Shown in pieces: positions 38,270 to 47,327 of a stretch of DNA of 64,000 bases (its first letter is position 1; each line of letters begins with the position of its first letter). The position numbers and the translations under genes were made by a program. The stretch comes from Saprospiraceae bacterium (lineage in GTDB: Bacteria > Bacteroidota > Bacteroidia > Chitinophagales > Saprospiraceae). The notes beneath the pieces were generated by a model. The model made no database searches, was not told where the DNA came from, and saw nothing but the letters and a program-made list of their open reading frames with translations. Where the stretch lies: the NCBI GenBank assembly GCA_025055285.1, contig JANWXM010000011.1, forward strand, positions 51,131 through 115,130, in the 5' to 3' direction.

Positions 38270-38445
38270 AGCAACCTAAAGTTCAAAAGACGGGGCTTCG
38301 AACCATGACCTTGATACCAAGGGCAACAGCCAAGTGCTCCGTTGCCAAACAGTTCCAACTGTTTCCCTTTTCCGAAGGCGCATACTGTAAATGGCCAAAC
38401 GATCAACTACAACCGATGCCTAGGGGCGAATGCTCCTCTCGTACA
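38270..38445 (-). pseudogene. Decayed 23S rRNA 3'-end-like segment
   Basis: Read on the minus strand, 38445 to 38270 matches the order of landmarks of the 23S rRNA 3' end: GTACGAGAGGA (sarcin-ricin loop, 38434-38444), a TTCGGAAAAGGGA block, a hairpin ACAGTTGGAACTGT where 23S has CTGAAAGC, then AAGGTC, GAAG...CCGTC and TTGAACTTTAGG where 23S has GAAGACTACGACGTTGATAGG. Spacing from the sarcin-ricin match to the TTCGGA block is about 65 nt, near the 23S value. Many positions differ, so it is a relic at best. The same stretch also resembles a broken tRNA in part. It begins 4 bp from the stop of the SLC13 gene. Confidence 0.35.
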
Positions 38446-38447
38446 GC

Positions 38448-39893
38448 TTAATACCCCAATTTGAGGCCCCATACCATGGGTAGCAGAAAATAGGCGAATG
38501 CAAGCAGGAGAAGTACGGCAATAAAGTCGAGCCACAGGCCAGCGCGAACCATATCGCGGGTGTTTAAGTAACCGGAGCTAAAGACAATCGTATTGGGCGC
38601 TGTGGCCACAGGCAGAGCAAAACCGAAGGAGGCAGCCACGGCAGCACCAAGCAATAGACCGAACGGATCCAATCCGATAGCATGCGATAGGGCGGCTAGT
38701 ACGGGCATCATGATGGAAGCTGTGGCGACGTTAGAGGCTATTTCGCTAACGAGTGCAACAACCGTAAAAACGATCAGGGCAATGAGTAATGGGTGACATC
38801 CTTCAAGGCCCTGCATTCGACTGCTGAGCCAGCCTGCTAGACCGCTGCTCTCGAAACCACGTGCTAACGCTAGGCCTCCACCAAAGAAAAAAAGCACCCC
38901 CCACGGTATTCGAGAGGCGGTAGTCCAATCCAATAACGCTTCGTGAAAATTAGCCTTCCCAGCCGGGACAATAAAGAGGAGCAAGGCGCCAAATATCGCA
39001 ACAGTGACATCGTTGCTATTGGGCACCCACCGATACCACAAGAGCGATCCCGAGAGCCAGCACAAGACTACAAACCCGAAGATAAGGCTGAGACGGCGTT
39101 CTGCGAGGCTAAACGGCCCCAAACGGTCTAAATGTTCCTTCAGCATTGAGCGATAGGCAAGCGTATCTTGATTCGGTTGTTCAGGAGGGTAGATGCGGAT
39201 CAGCAAAAGCCAGCACAACACGAGCAGCAGCACAGCAAAGGGAAAGGCAAAGGCAAACCACTGCCAGAAATTGACTTCTACATCCATCTCACGCTTTACA
39301 TAGCTTAAAAAAACGGCGTTGGTCGGTGTGCCAATTAGGGTAGCTACTCCGCCAATAGAACAGGCGTAGGCAAGGCCCAACATGAGGGCCTTCTGAAAAT
39401 TAGGATTACTTGTAGGACGCTCTTCTACTTGACTGCCTGCTACAGCCATGGCTACAGGAGTCATCATGACAGCAGTGGCAGTGTTCGAAATCCACATAGA
39501 GAGAAAGCCCGTAGCAATCATGAAGCCGAGCACAATACGCGCTGGTCGATTGCCCATCTTCCATATTAAATGGAGTGCGATGCGGGTGTGAAGATTCCAA
39601 CGTTCAATAGCTTGGCCAAAGAGCAAACCAGACAAGAATAGGAAAATGATTTCATTGCCAAACTCGGCCGACACTTTCTTGATGGGCATGATACCGCAGA
39701 GAGGAAACAGTACCAAAGGTAGCAAGGCGGTGACAGTAACGTGAACGACTTCGCTTATCCACCAGATAGCCATCCAGACGGTAATGCCTAAGGTCAGGCG
39801 AGCCATTGGGGTCATGTCCGGAAAAAGCGGTATGGCTCCAATAAAGGCGAAGGCTAGGGGACCGGCAATGAGAATAAGAGCAGAACGCCTCAT
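38448..39893 (-). CDS. SLC13/DASS family sodium-coupled anion transporter
   Basis: 481 residues with about 11-12 hydrophobic segments. Family motifs: FLSMWISNTATAVMMTPVAMA (SNT) and the repeat half SEIASNVATASIMMPVLAALS (SNxA), plus GGLALARGFE. DASS members move dicarboxylates, citrate or sulfate with sodium; the substrate cannot be read from sequence. Monocistronic on the minus strand. Confidence 0.9.
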   Translation of the reverse strand: MRRSALILIAGPLAFAFIGAIPLFPDMTPMARLTLGITVWMAIWWISEVVHVTVTALLPLVLFPLCGIMPIKKVSAEFGNEIIFLFLSGLLFGQAIERWNLHTRIALHLIWKMGNRPARIVLGFMIATGFLSMWISNTATAVMMTPVAMAVAGSQVEERPTSNPNFQKALMLGLAYACSIGGVATLIGTPTNAVFLSYVKREMDVEVNFWQWFAFAFPFAVLLLVLCWLLLIRIYPPEQPNQDTLAYRSMLKEHLDRLGPFSLAERRLSLIFGFVVLCWLSGSLLWYRWVPNSNDVTVAIFGALLLFIVPAGKANFHEALLDWTTASRIPWGVLFFFGGGLALARGFESSGLAGWLSSRMQGLEGCHPLLIALIVFTVVALVSEIASNVATASIMMPVLAALSHAIGLDPFGLLLGAAVAASFGFALPVATAPNTIVFSSGYLNTRDMVRAGLWLDFIAVLLLLAFAYFLLPMVWGLKLGY

Positions 39894-40043
39894 GGTTAGC
39901 TTTTTGAGCTACCAAAGTAAGGCAGTAGAGGGAATCGGCTGCATACAGCCATTTTTAGAGAGGTAGCAAAAAGGAAAACGACATTCCTTGAAGGCAAGGA
40001 ATACTTTCTCATTTTTGAGCGCACATGCAAGGACGAATTCATC

Positions 40044-41151
40044 CTACTCCTCGGTCTCCACAGGCTTTGGATTGTTCTTCCACATTAGGTAAGCCTTTAA
40101 AAAGCCGTCTAAATCGCCGTCCAGCACAGCATCAGGATTGTGTACCTTATGTCCACTGCGCAGGTCTTTGACCCAGCGGTCGTCAAGGACGTAAGACCGT
40201 ATTTGGTTACCCCATTCGATTTTAGCTTTACTAGCCTCGATTTTTTCCTTCTCTTCCTGGCGTTTGCGCAGTTCGAGCTCGTAGAGGCGACTTTTAAGCA
40301 TTTGCAGAGCGCGTTCTCGGTTTTGATGTTGACTGCGCTCTGCTTGGCATTCCACCACAATGCCCGTGGGGATGTGCTTTAGGCGTACTGCCGACTCTGT
40401 TCGGTTGACGTGCTGTCCCCCTGCTCCAGAAGCCCTAAAAACGTCCATCTCGATATCGTCGGGTCGGATTACAATTTCAATATTGTCGTCTTCTACTAGC
40501 GGGTATACAAACACGGAAGCAAACGAAGTCTGCCGCTTTCCCTGAGCATTGAACGGGCTTACCCGAACAAGGCGGTGGACGCCGTTCTCGCCCTTTAGCC
40601 AACCGTAGGCGTATGGGCCGCGGATTTCTATGCTCGCTGACTTTATGCCCGCCGTTTCACCGGGTTGCTCGAAGATTTCCTCTACACTAAAACCCGCTTT
40701 CTCTGCCCACATTCGATACATGCGCAGCAGCATAGCCGCCCAGTCACATGCTTCCGTACCGCCGGCCCCAGCATTTATGGTCAGCACTGCGTTCATTGGA
40801 TCTTCCTTCTGATTGAGTGTGCTGCGAAACTCAGCATCGGATAACAGCGCCTCTGCCTTCTTGTACTGGGCATCAAGCTCCTCTTCAGAGGCCAAGCCCT
40901 CTTTGTGAAACTCGTACAATACCTCGAGGTCGTCTACTTCGCGCGCTATTTTGTTGTATTCCTCTACCCAGTTTTTATGCATTCCCAACATGCGCTGAAT
41001 TCGCTCAGCGCGTTTGGGGTCGCTCCAAAAGTTTGGATCGAGCGTTTGGCTATTTAAATCTTCTATTTCTTGGAGGCGGTTTTCAATGTCAAAGATACCT
41101 CCTCAGGACCGCCAATCGGTCCTTCAAATCTTTCAGTTGTTCTGCTGTCAT
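40044..41151 (-). CDS. prfB: Peptide chain release factor 2, made by programmed +1 frameshift
   Basis: The short first frame starts at the ATG at 41151 ([20 protein letters not shown]) and hits UGA; a +1 shift then continues with [15 protein letters not shown] into the long frame that ends at 40044. Total about 368 residues, the normal RF2 length. SPF, the stop-codon-reading tripeptide of RF2, is in [10 protein letters not shown], and the catalytic GGQ in [15 protein letters not shown]. Recognises UAA and UGA. The frameshift lets RF2 limit its own synthesis. Annotation from the longest single frame would wrongly start at about 40991. Confidence 0.95.
41088..41103 (-). promoter_or_regulatory. 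Programmed +1 frameshift site of prfB
   Basis: Minus strand reads AGGAGG-TAT-CTT-TGA-C: an internal Shine-Dalgarno (41098-41103), 3 nt, then the slippery CTT followed by the UGA stop and C. The arrangement is the same as in E. coli prfB, where AGGGGG replaces AGGAGG. Confidence 0.95.
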
Positions 41152-41181
41152 GGCGTTATGACTCACTCGTGGGAAGATGAA

Positions 41182-42027
41182 CTAGAAAGCTTCTACGTAA
41201 AAAACTAAGTCAGAGTTGGGTGGAATAGGGCCGGCTTGCTGAGCTCCATAGCCTAACTTGGATGGAATGAAAAATATTGCTTTGCCCCCTCGATTAAGGT
41301 GCATGACGCCTTCGTCGAATCCAGGGATCATTTGTCCGACGTTGGCAGGATAGATATAGGCTTCACCGCGTTGATATGAATTGTCGAACATTGTTCCATC
41401 CATCAAGCAGCCGTAGTAGTGCACTTTTACTTGTTCTCCTGTATTGATGGGAGAGCCATTGCCTTTTTCCTCGATATAGAGTTTCAGCCCTGAAGCTGTG
41501 GTGATTAGGTTCGCTAACGTTCCAGCCTTAAACTTTGCAAGAGCCTCCCGAGTTTTGTTTTGCACCGTGTGGAAACGCGCTTCTAGTTCGGCGCGCTGTT
41601 TGTCCTTTTCAGCTTTTGTGATAACGTCAAGCAAGACAATCTCGTGGCGCACCTCCTTGGCATCTTTCAGAGATGGTGGAACGAACCTCTGGATAAAGGT
41701 ATCAATTTCCTCGTATACAGTGCCGCTATCGCCTTCACTCATAAGCAGGAGCGCGTCATAAATAGGCGGCACGCGGACGGGTAGGTTATCTTTGGTGTAC
41801 ATCTGATATTCGCGTGGGCCGCCAAAGTTGCGCGCCGTACTGGACATGAGTGAGTCGCCTACCCATACATAGTGTTGAATTAGTACGTAGTCTGCAGGTT
41901 GTGGCTTAATGCCGGTTTTGTTTGTATGGTTAATAAAGCGGTAACCATGTTCCGTTTTGATGCCTTTGTTCTGGCATGCAGCCAATGAGGTAACTAGGAC
42001 GATCCATAACCCAAGTAGAAAACGCAT
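41182..42027 (-). CDS. FKBP-type peptidyl-prolyl isomerase lipoprotein
   Basis: 281 residues from the ATG at 42027: MRFLLGLWIVLVTSLAAC is a lipoprotein signal with the lipobox LAAC. The C-terminal domain is a complete FKBP fold (LKLYIEEKGNGSPINTGEQVKVHYYG, DGTMFDNSY, PGFDEGVMHLNRGGKAIFFIPSKLGYG, PPNSDLVFYVE). The region before it (residues 20-150) is a gldI-like N-terminal extension typical of Bacteroidota. Folds secreted proteins in the periplasm. Lies 30 bp downstream of the prfB start, oppositely placed in the same direction of transcription. Confidence 0.88.
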   Translation of the reverse strand: MRFLLGLWIVLVTSLAACQNKGIKTEHGYRFINHTNKTGIKPQPADYVLIQHYVWVGDSLMSSTARNFGGPREYQMYTKDNLPVRVPPIYDALLLMSEGDSGTVYEEIDTFIQRFVPPSLKDAKEVRHEIVLLDVITKAEKDKQRAELEARFHTVQNKTREALAKFKAGTLANLITTASGLKLYIEEKGNGSPINTGEQVKVHYYGCLMDGTMFDNSYQRGEAYIYPANVGQMIPGFDEGVMHLNRGGKAIFFIPSKLGYGAQQAGPIPPNSDLVFYVEAF

Positions 42028-42082
42028 AGTGTTGAATTTTTTATGGAAATTTACGAAGCACGTTGTTTGCATAAACCGCTGC

Positions 42083-43087
42083 TCAACGGGTTAAGACATC
42101 TCGGTAGAGAGGTAAGATGGAGAGAAACTTATCAATTGTTGCCTTCAAGCTAGCGTTTGAATAGGCTCCTGCCGCATTTTTATGCCCACCACCATTAAAG
42201 TGCGTGCGACAAATTTCTTGTACGTCAATGTCTCCCTTTGATCGCAAACTAAGTTTGACGATATTTGGCTGATTGTGAATGAACGCGGCTAGTCGTACGT
42301 CGCGAATCGTGAGCAGGTAATTGACAATTCCTTCTGTATCGCCTCTTTGGATGTCGAAGGTTTCGTAGTCTTTACGCGTCAGCCAAATGTAGGCAGTGCG
42401 GTATTCAGGCAGATACACCATTCGGTGGGTGAAGCAATGTCCTAGTAGACGCAAGTATTTGATTTTATTTGAGTTAAAAATTTTATCTTGGACGTCGGTG
42501 TCATCCATACCGCGGTCAATCAGATCAGCAGCAATGCGGAAGATGCCGCTGTTTGTGCTGTACTTAAATGAGCCAGTGTCAGTAATAATGCCGGTGTAGA
42601 TACACTTGCCCACAATGGGCGTAATCTTTTGCTTGTCGTTCATGGCCTCGATGAAGCGATATACTAGTTCGCACGTACTACTGGCCTCTGGCTCTGAGAA
42701 GACAAAATCGGCAATTGGGTCAGGGTAGAGGTGATGGTCAATCAAGATGCGAGTGCCGGGTAAGTCTTTAATATACTCACCCATCTTATCGATACGATTT
42801 AATGCGTTGAAGTCTAGAAAGATAAAAACGTTTTTTCGGCTTAATACCCTTCTACACTCTTCTGTGTGGATGTCCCAAATAAGAATATCCTCTGAGGCGG
42901 GCAAAAAAGTAAACTCTTCTGGATACTCCGATGGGAAGAGGACGTGCACCGTATGGCCGTATTGTTCTAGGTAATGCTGCATAGCCAACGAGCTACCAAT
43001 AGCATCGCCATCCGGGTTGCGGTGCGATAGCACAGCTACGTTTTGCGGATAATGGAGAAGTTTCTTTAAAGCAGCTGGAACGACCAT
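42083..43087 (-). CDS. DHH family phosphoesterase (NrnA-like)
   Basis: 334 residues. Motifs: SHRNPDGDAIGSSLAM, FLDFNALNRID, LIDHHLYPD (DHH), CIYTGIITDTGSF and the DHHA1 motif GGGHKNAAGAYS. Matches NrnA-type enzymes that degrade nanoRNAs and dephosphorylate 3'-phosphoadenosine 5'-phosphate. Residues needed for metal binding are all visible. Transcribed divergently from ndk. Confidence 0.92.
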   Translation of the reverse strand: MVVPAALKKLLHYPQNVAVLSHRNPDGDAIGSSLAMQHYLEQYGHTVHVLFPSEYPEEFTFLPASEDILIWDIHTEECRRVLSRKNVFIFLDFNALNRIDKMGEYIKDLPGTRILIDHHLYPDPIADFVFSEPEASSTCELVYRFIEAMNDKQKITPIVGKCIYTGIITDTGSFKYSTNSGIFRIAADLIDRGMDDTDVQDKIFNSNKIKYLRLLGHCFTHRMVYLPEYRTAYIWLTRKDYETFDIQRGDTEGIVNYLLTIRDVRLAAFIHNQPNIVKLSLRSKGDIDVQEICRTHFNGGGHKNAAGAYSNASLKATIDKFLSILPLYRDVLTR

Positions 43088-43269
43088 AGGTGATTTTCAA
43101 AAACGAGTACTAGAGCGCTACATTTTACTTCAAGGGTTCTCTCCTTAAGTCTTCATGCCTTAACAGAATACTGAACGGCTTCCCAAAATGGCTGGCAAAG
43201 ATATGACATCTTCTAGCCTTTGTAGAGGTTCCAAGATTTTATTTTTTAAACCCTTTTAGATGGAACTTC

Positions 43270-43298
43270 TTGTAAAATAAAATCTTGTTCTAACTTTG
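43270..43298 (+). promoter_or_regulatory. Promoter of ndk
   Basis: TTG at 43270-43272, 18 bp, then TAACTTTG at 43291-43298. Start point near 43304, giving a leader of about 80 nt before the ATG at 43386. The rest of the 43088-43385 interval has nothing else of note. Confidence 0.65.
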
Positions 43299-43385
43299 CG
43301 CGCCACTTAACCCTTCGACAGAAGTATTCTTGGCCTACTTGCGCATTCAGGCAAATCCGACAGGTGAGTTCAATTTTTGCAACAT

Positions 43386-43805
43386 ATGGGCAATAGAACC
43401 TTTACCATGATCAAACCCGATGCCGTACGGGCAGGTCATATTGGCAACATTTTGCAGATGATTACGGCTGCTGGGTTCCGCATTGTAGCGATGAAACTAA
43501 CGCAAATGACCAAAGAGCGCGCTGGCCAATTTTATGCTGTCCACCGCGAACGTCCTTTCTATGATGAGCTCTGCACATTTATGAGCAGTGGGCCAATTGT
43601 GGCAGCCATCTTGGAAAAGGAAAATGCCGTAGAGGAGTTTCGCAAACTTATCGGTGCCACTGACCCTGCTAAAGCAGAACCTGGAACTATACGCAGTTTG
43701 TACGGCACTAGCGTAGGCGAAAATGCTGTCCATGGCTCCGACAGCGATGAAAATGCAGCGATCGAGAGCGCTTTTCATTTTAGCGGCATGGAGATCTATT
43801 GTTGA
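43386..43805 (+). CDS. ndk: Nucleoside diphosphate kinase
   Basis: 139 residues from the ATG at 43386 (an upstream ATG at 43377 adds three residues). [10 protein letters not shown] at the N terminus, [15 protein letters not shown], the phosphoryl-accepting His116 in [12 protein letters not shown]. Transfers phosphate from ATP to other nucleoside diphosphates. Normal length. Confidence 0.97.
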   Translation: MGNRTFTMIKPDAVRAGHIGNILQMITAAGFRIVAMKLTQMTKERAGQFYAVHRERPFYDELCTFMSSGPIVAAILEKENAVEEFRKLIGATDPAKAEPGTIRSLYGTSVGENAVHGSDSDENAAIESAFHFSGMEIYC

Positions 43806-44328
43806 TATAATTAGAGATCGGCTCCACCTTCCCGCCGACAATCTGAGGAAGCCAAAACACGCAAAGAAGTGCTGTTTCGCAGCATTTTAAGATTAATTTT
43901 GAGAAATGTAACGAACAATCCTCTAACTCTCGCATGGCTAACTTTAGCGGTTAAATGACCTTGGCGAAGCCCTCCTTCTTTTGGAAGGACCATCGCAAGG
44001 GCGAAAGTACCTCTTACTGCGTTTCCTGTGCTGCCAAAACCTCAAGAGAGAAGTTTGCCTGGTTAAGTTATCTTTTTACGACGGGTGTGCAACTTGTGCC
44101 GCTTGGTGCGCGAGCAATGGTTCATAGCGTTCGTATACGTCGTTTTGGCTACTCTCCAAGAGGAGAGGGCTCTTCCCTTATTGCCGGCAGTGGCCGAGTA
44201 CCAGGCTCTCTATGACGAAAATCATCGCCTCCAGCAGCTGAGGACTTCTTATTTTTGCTGACATTATTTAGCCTGGCTAGAAACGAATGGTTTTCCTTTT
44301 CAACTGAAAAAGAAAAAAATATTTGCAT
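43806..44328 (+). other. Gene-free stretch
   Basis: No supported gene. A small hairpin is present (CTCTCC 44152-44157 with GGAGAG 44162-44167, loop AAGA). Short open frames on either strand lack recognisable content. Confidence 0.45.
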
Positions 44329-45465
44329 ATGAACACACTTGCCAACCCTGTACCGCATAAAGTAGCGGAAGATACGGACGATTTTTTCCCTATAAAGGGC
44401 ACAGACCATATTGAGTTTTATGTCGGAAATGCGAAGCAGAGTGCGCTGTATTATCAGGCGGCATTTGGTTTCGAATGGATTGGCTACATGGGTCCGGAAA
44501 CGGGCGTGCGCGATCGCGTCAGCTATGCGCTTCAGCAGGGCAAAGTCCGCATTGTACTTACGGCTGCTCTAACGCCCGAGCACGAAATCGCTCGCCACGT
44601 GGCTTTGCACGGCGATGGCGTAAAGGTGCTTGCTTTGGAGGTAGATGATGCTGAAAAACTCTATTACACAGCATTAGAGCGCGGTGCCGAAAGTGCTTTT
44701 GAACCCAAAGTACTGCGAGACGAGTATGGGGAGGTCGTCCTCGCTGCCATTAAAACATACGGCGAAACGATTCACACTCTTGTAGAACGAAACCGCTATC
44801 ATGGCCCATTTCTGCCTGGCTATCAACCGCGTAAAAGCATTTACCCTGTCAAGCCGGTAGGCTTCAAGTACGTAGACCATTGCGTAGGCAACGTAGAACT
44901 AGGTGCCATGAATAAATGGGTCAAGTTCTACCAAGACGTTATGGGCTTCAAGCTCCTCATTACGTTCGACGACAAAGACATTAGCACTGAGTATAGCGCT
45001 CTGATGTCCAAAGTAGTAGCCAACGGAAACGGCTACATCAAGTTTCCTATCAATGAGCCTGCCAAAGGCTTAAAAAAGAGTCAGATAGAAGAGTATCTTG
45101 ATTTCTATCGTTCGCCGGGTGTGCAGCACATCGCCTTAGCTACGGACGACATCATTTCTACAGTTTCGCAATTGCGCGCAAATGGCGTAGACTTCCTCTA
45201 CGTCCCTGAGACGTACTACGACGACGTCCCTGAGCGCGTAGGTAAAATCGAAGAAAACTTACAGGACCTTAAGCGCCTCAATATCTTGGTAGATCGAGAC
45301 GAAGACGGCTATCTTTTACAGTTGTTTACCAAGCCAGTTCAGGATCGGCCTACGGTATTTTATGAAATCATCCAGCGCCGTGGGGCAAAGTCGTTTGGCA
45401 AAGGGAATTTCAAAGCGCTCTTTGAAGCCATTGAACGCGAACAAGCCCTGCGTGGAACGCTCTAG
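44329..45465 (+). CDS. hppD: 4-hydroxyphenylpyruvate dioxygenase
   Basis: 378 residues from the ATG at 44329. Iron ligands His184 (VDHCVG), His267 (QHIALATDDI) and Glu346 (YEIIQRRG) are in place. FKLLITFDDKDISTEYSALMSKV and LFTKPVQDRPTVFYEIIQR are family segments. Converts 4-hydroxyphenylpyruvate to homogentisate in tyrosine breakdown. No other genes of that pathway are in the window. Confidence 0.96.
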   Translation: MNTLANPVPHKVAEDTDDFFPIKGTDHIEFYVGNAKQSALYYQAAFGFEWIGYMGPETGVRDRVSYALQQGKVRIVLTAALTPEHEIARHVALHGDGVKVLALEVDDAEKLYYTALERGAESAFEPKVLRDEYGEVVLAAIKTYGETIHTLVERNRYHGPFLPGYQPRKSIYPVKPVGFKYVDHCVGNVELGAMNKWVKFYQDVMGFKLLITFDDKDISTEYSALMSKVVANGNGYIKFPINEPAKGLKKSQIEEYLDFYRSPGVQHIALATDDIISTVSQLRANGVDFLYVPETYYDDVPERVGKIEENLQDLKRLNILVDRDEDGYLLQLFTKPVQDRPTVFYEIIQRRGAKSFGKGNFKALFEAIEREQALRGTL

Positions 45466-45544
45466 CCGCCGCTTTTGGCGTGGAGGAGGGGGAAGTAAAT
45501 GAGTGCCAAATGACTCTTTCTCCCCTCTGTAGGTGGGAAGGCTT

Positions 45545-46900
45545 CTAAATGCTTCGATTCGCGTCGAATTGCTCAAGGTAGTCAGCTACTCGACGCAAGA
45601 AGGAACCACCCAACATACCATCTATAATTCGGTGGTCGTAGGAAAGTGAAAGAAACATCATATGCCGAATGGCAATGACGTCTCCGTATTCTGTCTCGAT
45701 GACGGCAGGCTTTTTGCGAATTGCTCCCGTCGCCAAAATAGCTACCTGAGGTTGATGAATGATCGGAGTACCCATGACGTTGCCAAAAGTACCAACATTG
45801 GTCAAGGTGAACGTGCCTCCTTGGATTTCGTCGGGCTTTAGCTGATTCTGGCGCGCGCGATGAGCGAGGTCATTCACTACTTTTGTCAGCCCAATTAGAT
45901 TGAGGTGGTCGGCGTTTCGAATAACGGGTACGATGAGATTGCCATTAGGCAACGCCGTAGCCATGCCTATGTGAATGTCCTTCTTGACGATGATGCGCGT
46001 GCCGTCTACAGAGGAGTTTATGAGCGGGAAATCGCGAATGGCTCGCACGATAGCCTCAATGAAAAGAGGCGTGTAGGTGATGTTTTCGCCGTATTTGCTG
46101 CGAAACTCGTCTTTTACGCGGTTGCGCCACATTACGATAGAGGTCACATCAGCCTCGACAAAAGAAGTAACATGAGGGCTCGTTTGCTTACTCATCACCA
46201 TGTGCTCAGCGATGAGCCGGCGCATGCGGTCCATTTCGATGATCTCCACATTGCCTGACTCTGCAAGGGCAGCGGGCGAAGGTGTAGCTGCTGGTGCACC
46301 TGCTGTCGGCGCTGAAGGTGCTGTAGTTGCTGGCGAAGCAGAGGCGGCAACAGAGGTCGCTTTTCGTTGCTGAACGTAAGCAAGGATATCTTTTTTAGTC
46401 ACGCGCCCTTCTAAACCTGTGCCAGGGATTCGATCGAGTTCGGCTTGGGAGATACCCTCTTGGCGAGCGATCGTTCGCACTAACGGCGAATAAAACCGCC
46501 CGCTTTGGCTCGTTGGACGGAGCGTAGATTCAGCAAAAGCTGCTGACGCCAGCGACTCCGTCGGAACAGACATCGTCTCAGCAACGGCAGGTTTCTGACC
46601 ATCGCTCGGCACGGCAGATTCACTCACTGCTGGCGAAGCGACAGGTACAGCCGTCGCCGCCTCCGTTTCGATAATGGCAATGACAGTGTTAATAGGCACT
46701 ACATCGTTCTCTTTGTAAAAGACCTCTGCAAGAATACCCTCAACCGGAGAGGGCACTTCGCTGTCTACCTTGTCGGTAGCAATATCGAGTACCGGCTCAT
46801 CCAATTCTACTCGGTCGCCAGGCTTTTTTCGCCACTTTAAAATGGTGGCCTCCATAATGCTCTCGCCCATCTTGGGCATGATGAGTTCTACACGCGCCAT
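45545..46900 (-). CDS. 2-oxo acid dehydrogenase E2 (dihydrolipoamide acyltransferase)
   Basis: 451 residues from the ATG at 46900 (the open frame extends to 47080 without the conserved start). Order: lipoyl domain with Lys44 in ATDKVDSEVPSP, Ala/Pro/Ser-rich linker, E3-binding domain (SPLVRTIARQEGISQAELDRI, GTGLEGRVTKKDI), a second long linker, and the catalytic domain with SYDHRIIDG near the end. It could serve pyruvate, 2-oxoglutarate or branched-chain complexes; the single lipoyl domain and linkers fit the branched-chain or 2-oxoglutarate type. The E1 genes are not here. Confidence 0.9.
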   Translation of the reverse strand: MARVELIMPKMGESIMEATILKWRKKPGDRVELDEPVLDIATDKVDSEVPSPVEGILAEVFYKENDVVPINTVIAIIETEAATAVPVASPAVSESAVPSDGQKPAVAETMSVPTESLASAAFAESTLRPTSQSGRFYSPLVRTIARQEGISQAELDRIPGTGLEGRVTKKDILAYVQQRKATSVAASASPATTAPSAPTAGAPAATPSPAALAESGNVEIIEMDRMRRLIAEHMVMSKQTSPHVTSFVEADVTSIVMWRNRVKDEFRSKYGENITYTPLFIEAIVRAIRDFPLINSSVDGTRIIVKKDIHIGMATALPNGNLIVPVIRNADHLNLIGLTKVVNDLAHRARQNQLKPDEIQGGTFTLTNVGTFGNVMGTPIIHQPQVAILATGAIRKKPAVIETEYGDVIAIRHMMFLSLSYDHRIIDGMLGGSFLRRVADYLEQFDANRSI

Positions 46901-46931
46901 TGTGTTGCAAACTATTTGTAGTAAAGCACCG

Positions 46932-46939
46932 CAAAGGTA
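46932..46939 (-). promoter_or_regulatory. -7 box for the E2 gene
   Basis: Minus strand reads TACCTTTG (TAnnTTTG), giving a start point about 27 nt before the ATG. It stands in the 46901-47327 divergent intergenic region. Confidence 0.45.
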
Positions 46940-47199
46940 GGGTATTGCAAACGGTTGCGCGTAAAAGCCCTCTGCTGCATTGTAAGTCGCGAGCTTTGCT
47001 GCAAGAGCGACTTTCTGCTCATCAAAAGCAACGCCCTTTGATTCTAAATCCCTCCAACTACACGTTGCTAGAATGCGCAACTGGGAATACCTACAGATAA
47101 AATTTTGCCCTTTGTGGTGCGTTCAACCCTTCGTTAGCTAGGTGCGATACTCAACCTGTTTTGCGTTTCAAGCGTTGATGACGACTGAAGTTATGCCCG

Positions 47200-47207
47200 T
47201 ACTTTTG
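47200..47207 (+). promoter_or_regulatory. -7 box for the peptidase/propeller/barrel gene
   Basis: TACTTTTG, an exact TAnnTTTG match, with TTG 22 bp upstream (47175-47177). Predicted leader about 115 nt. The A/T-rich leader carries no other feature that I can support. Confidence 0.45.
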
Positions 47208-47327
47208 GCGCTAAGCGGGACGCGCAGCAGTGGGCTGCTATAAAAAATAAATTTCTTTAAACTTTTTTTTATTGCCTTTTTTACCATATTTTATCGTAAT
47301 TCCCAATAAAAATTTAACTTTCAATTT

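Noticed and set aside
38290-38380. tRNA-like segment (GGTTCGAA, GAGCACTTGGCTGTTG) on the minus strand
   Set aside because: Acceptor, D and T stems do not pair, and an apparent insert breaks the anticodon loop; the 23S rRNA reading explains more of the sequence.
40044-40991. prfB read as a 315-residue protein starting at 40991
   Set aside because: The product would lack the N-terminal domain; the upstream ATG and frameshift site restore it.
46901-47080. N-terminal extension of the E2 gene up to a TTG start
   Set aside because: The E2 family begins with MARVELIMPKMGES at 46900; the extra 60 residues do not resemble E2 proteins, and a -7 box lies inside them.
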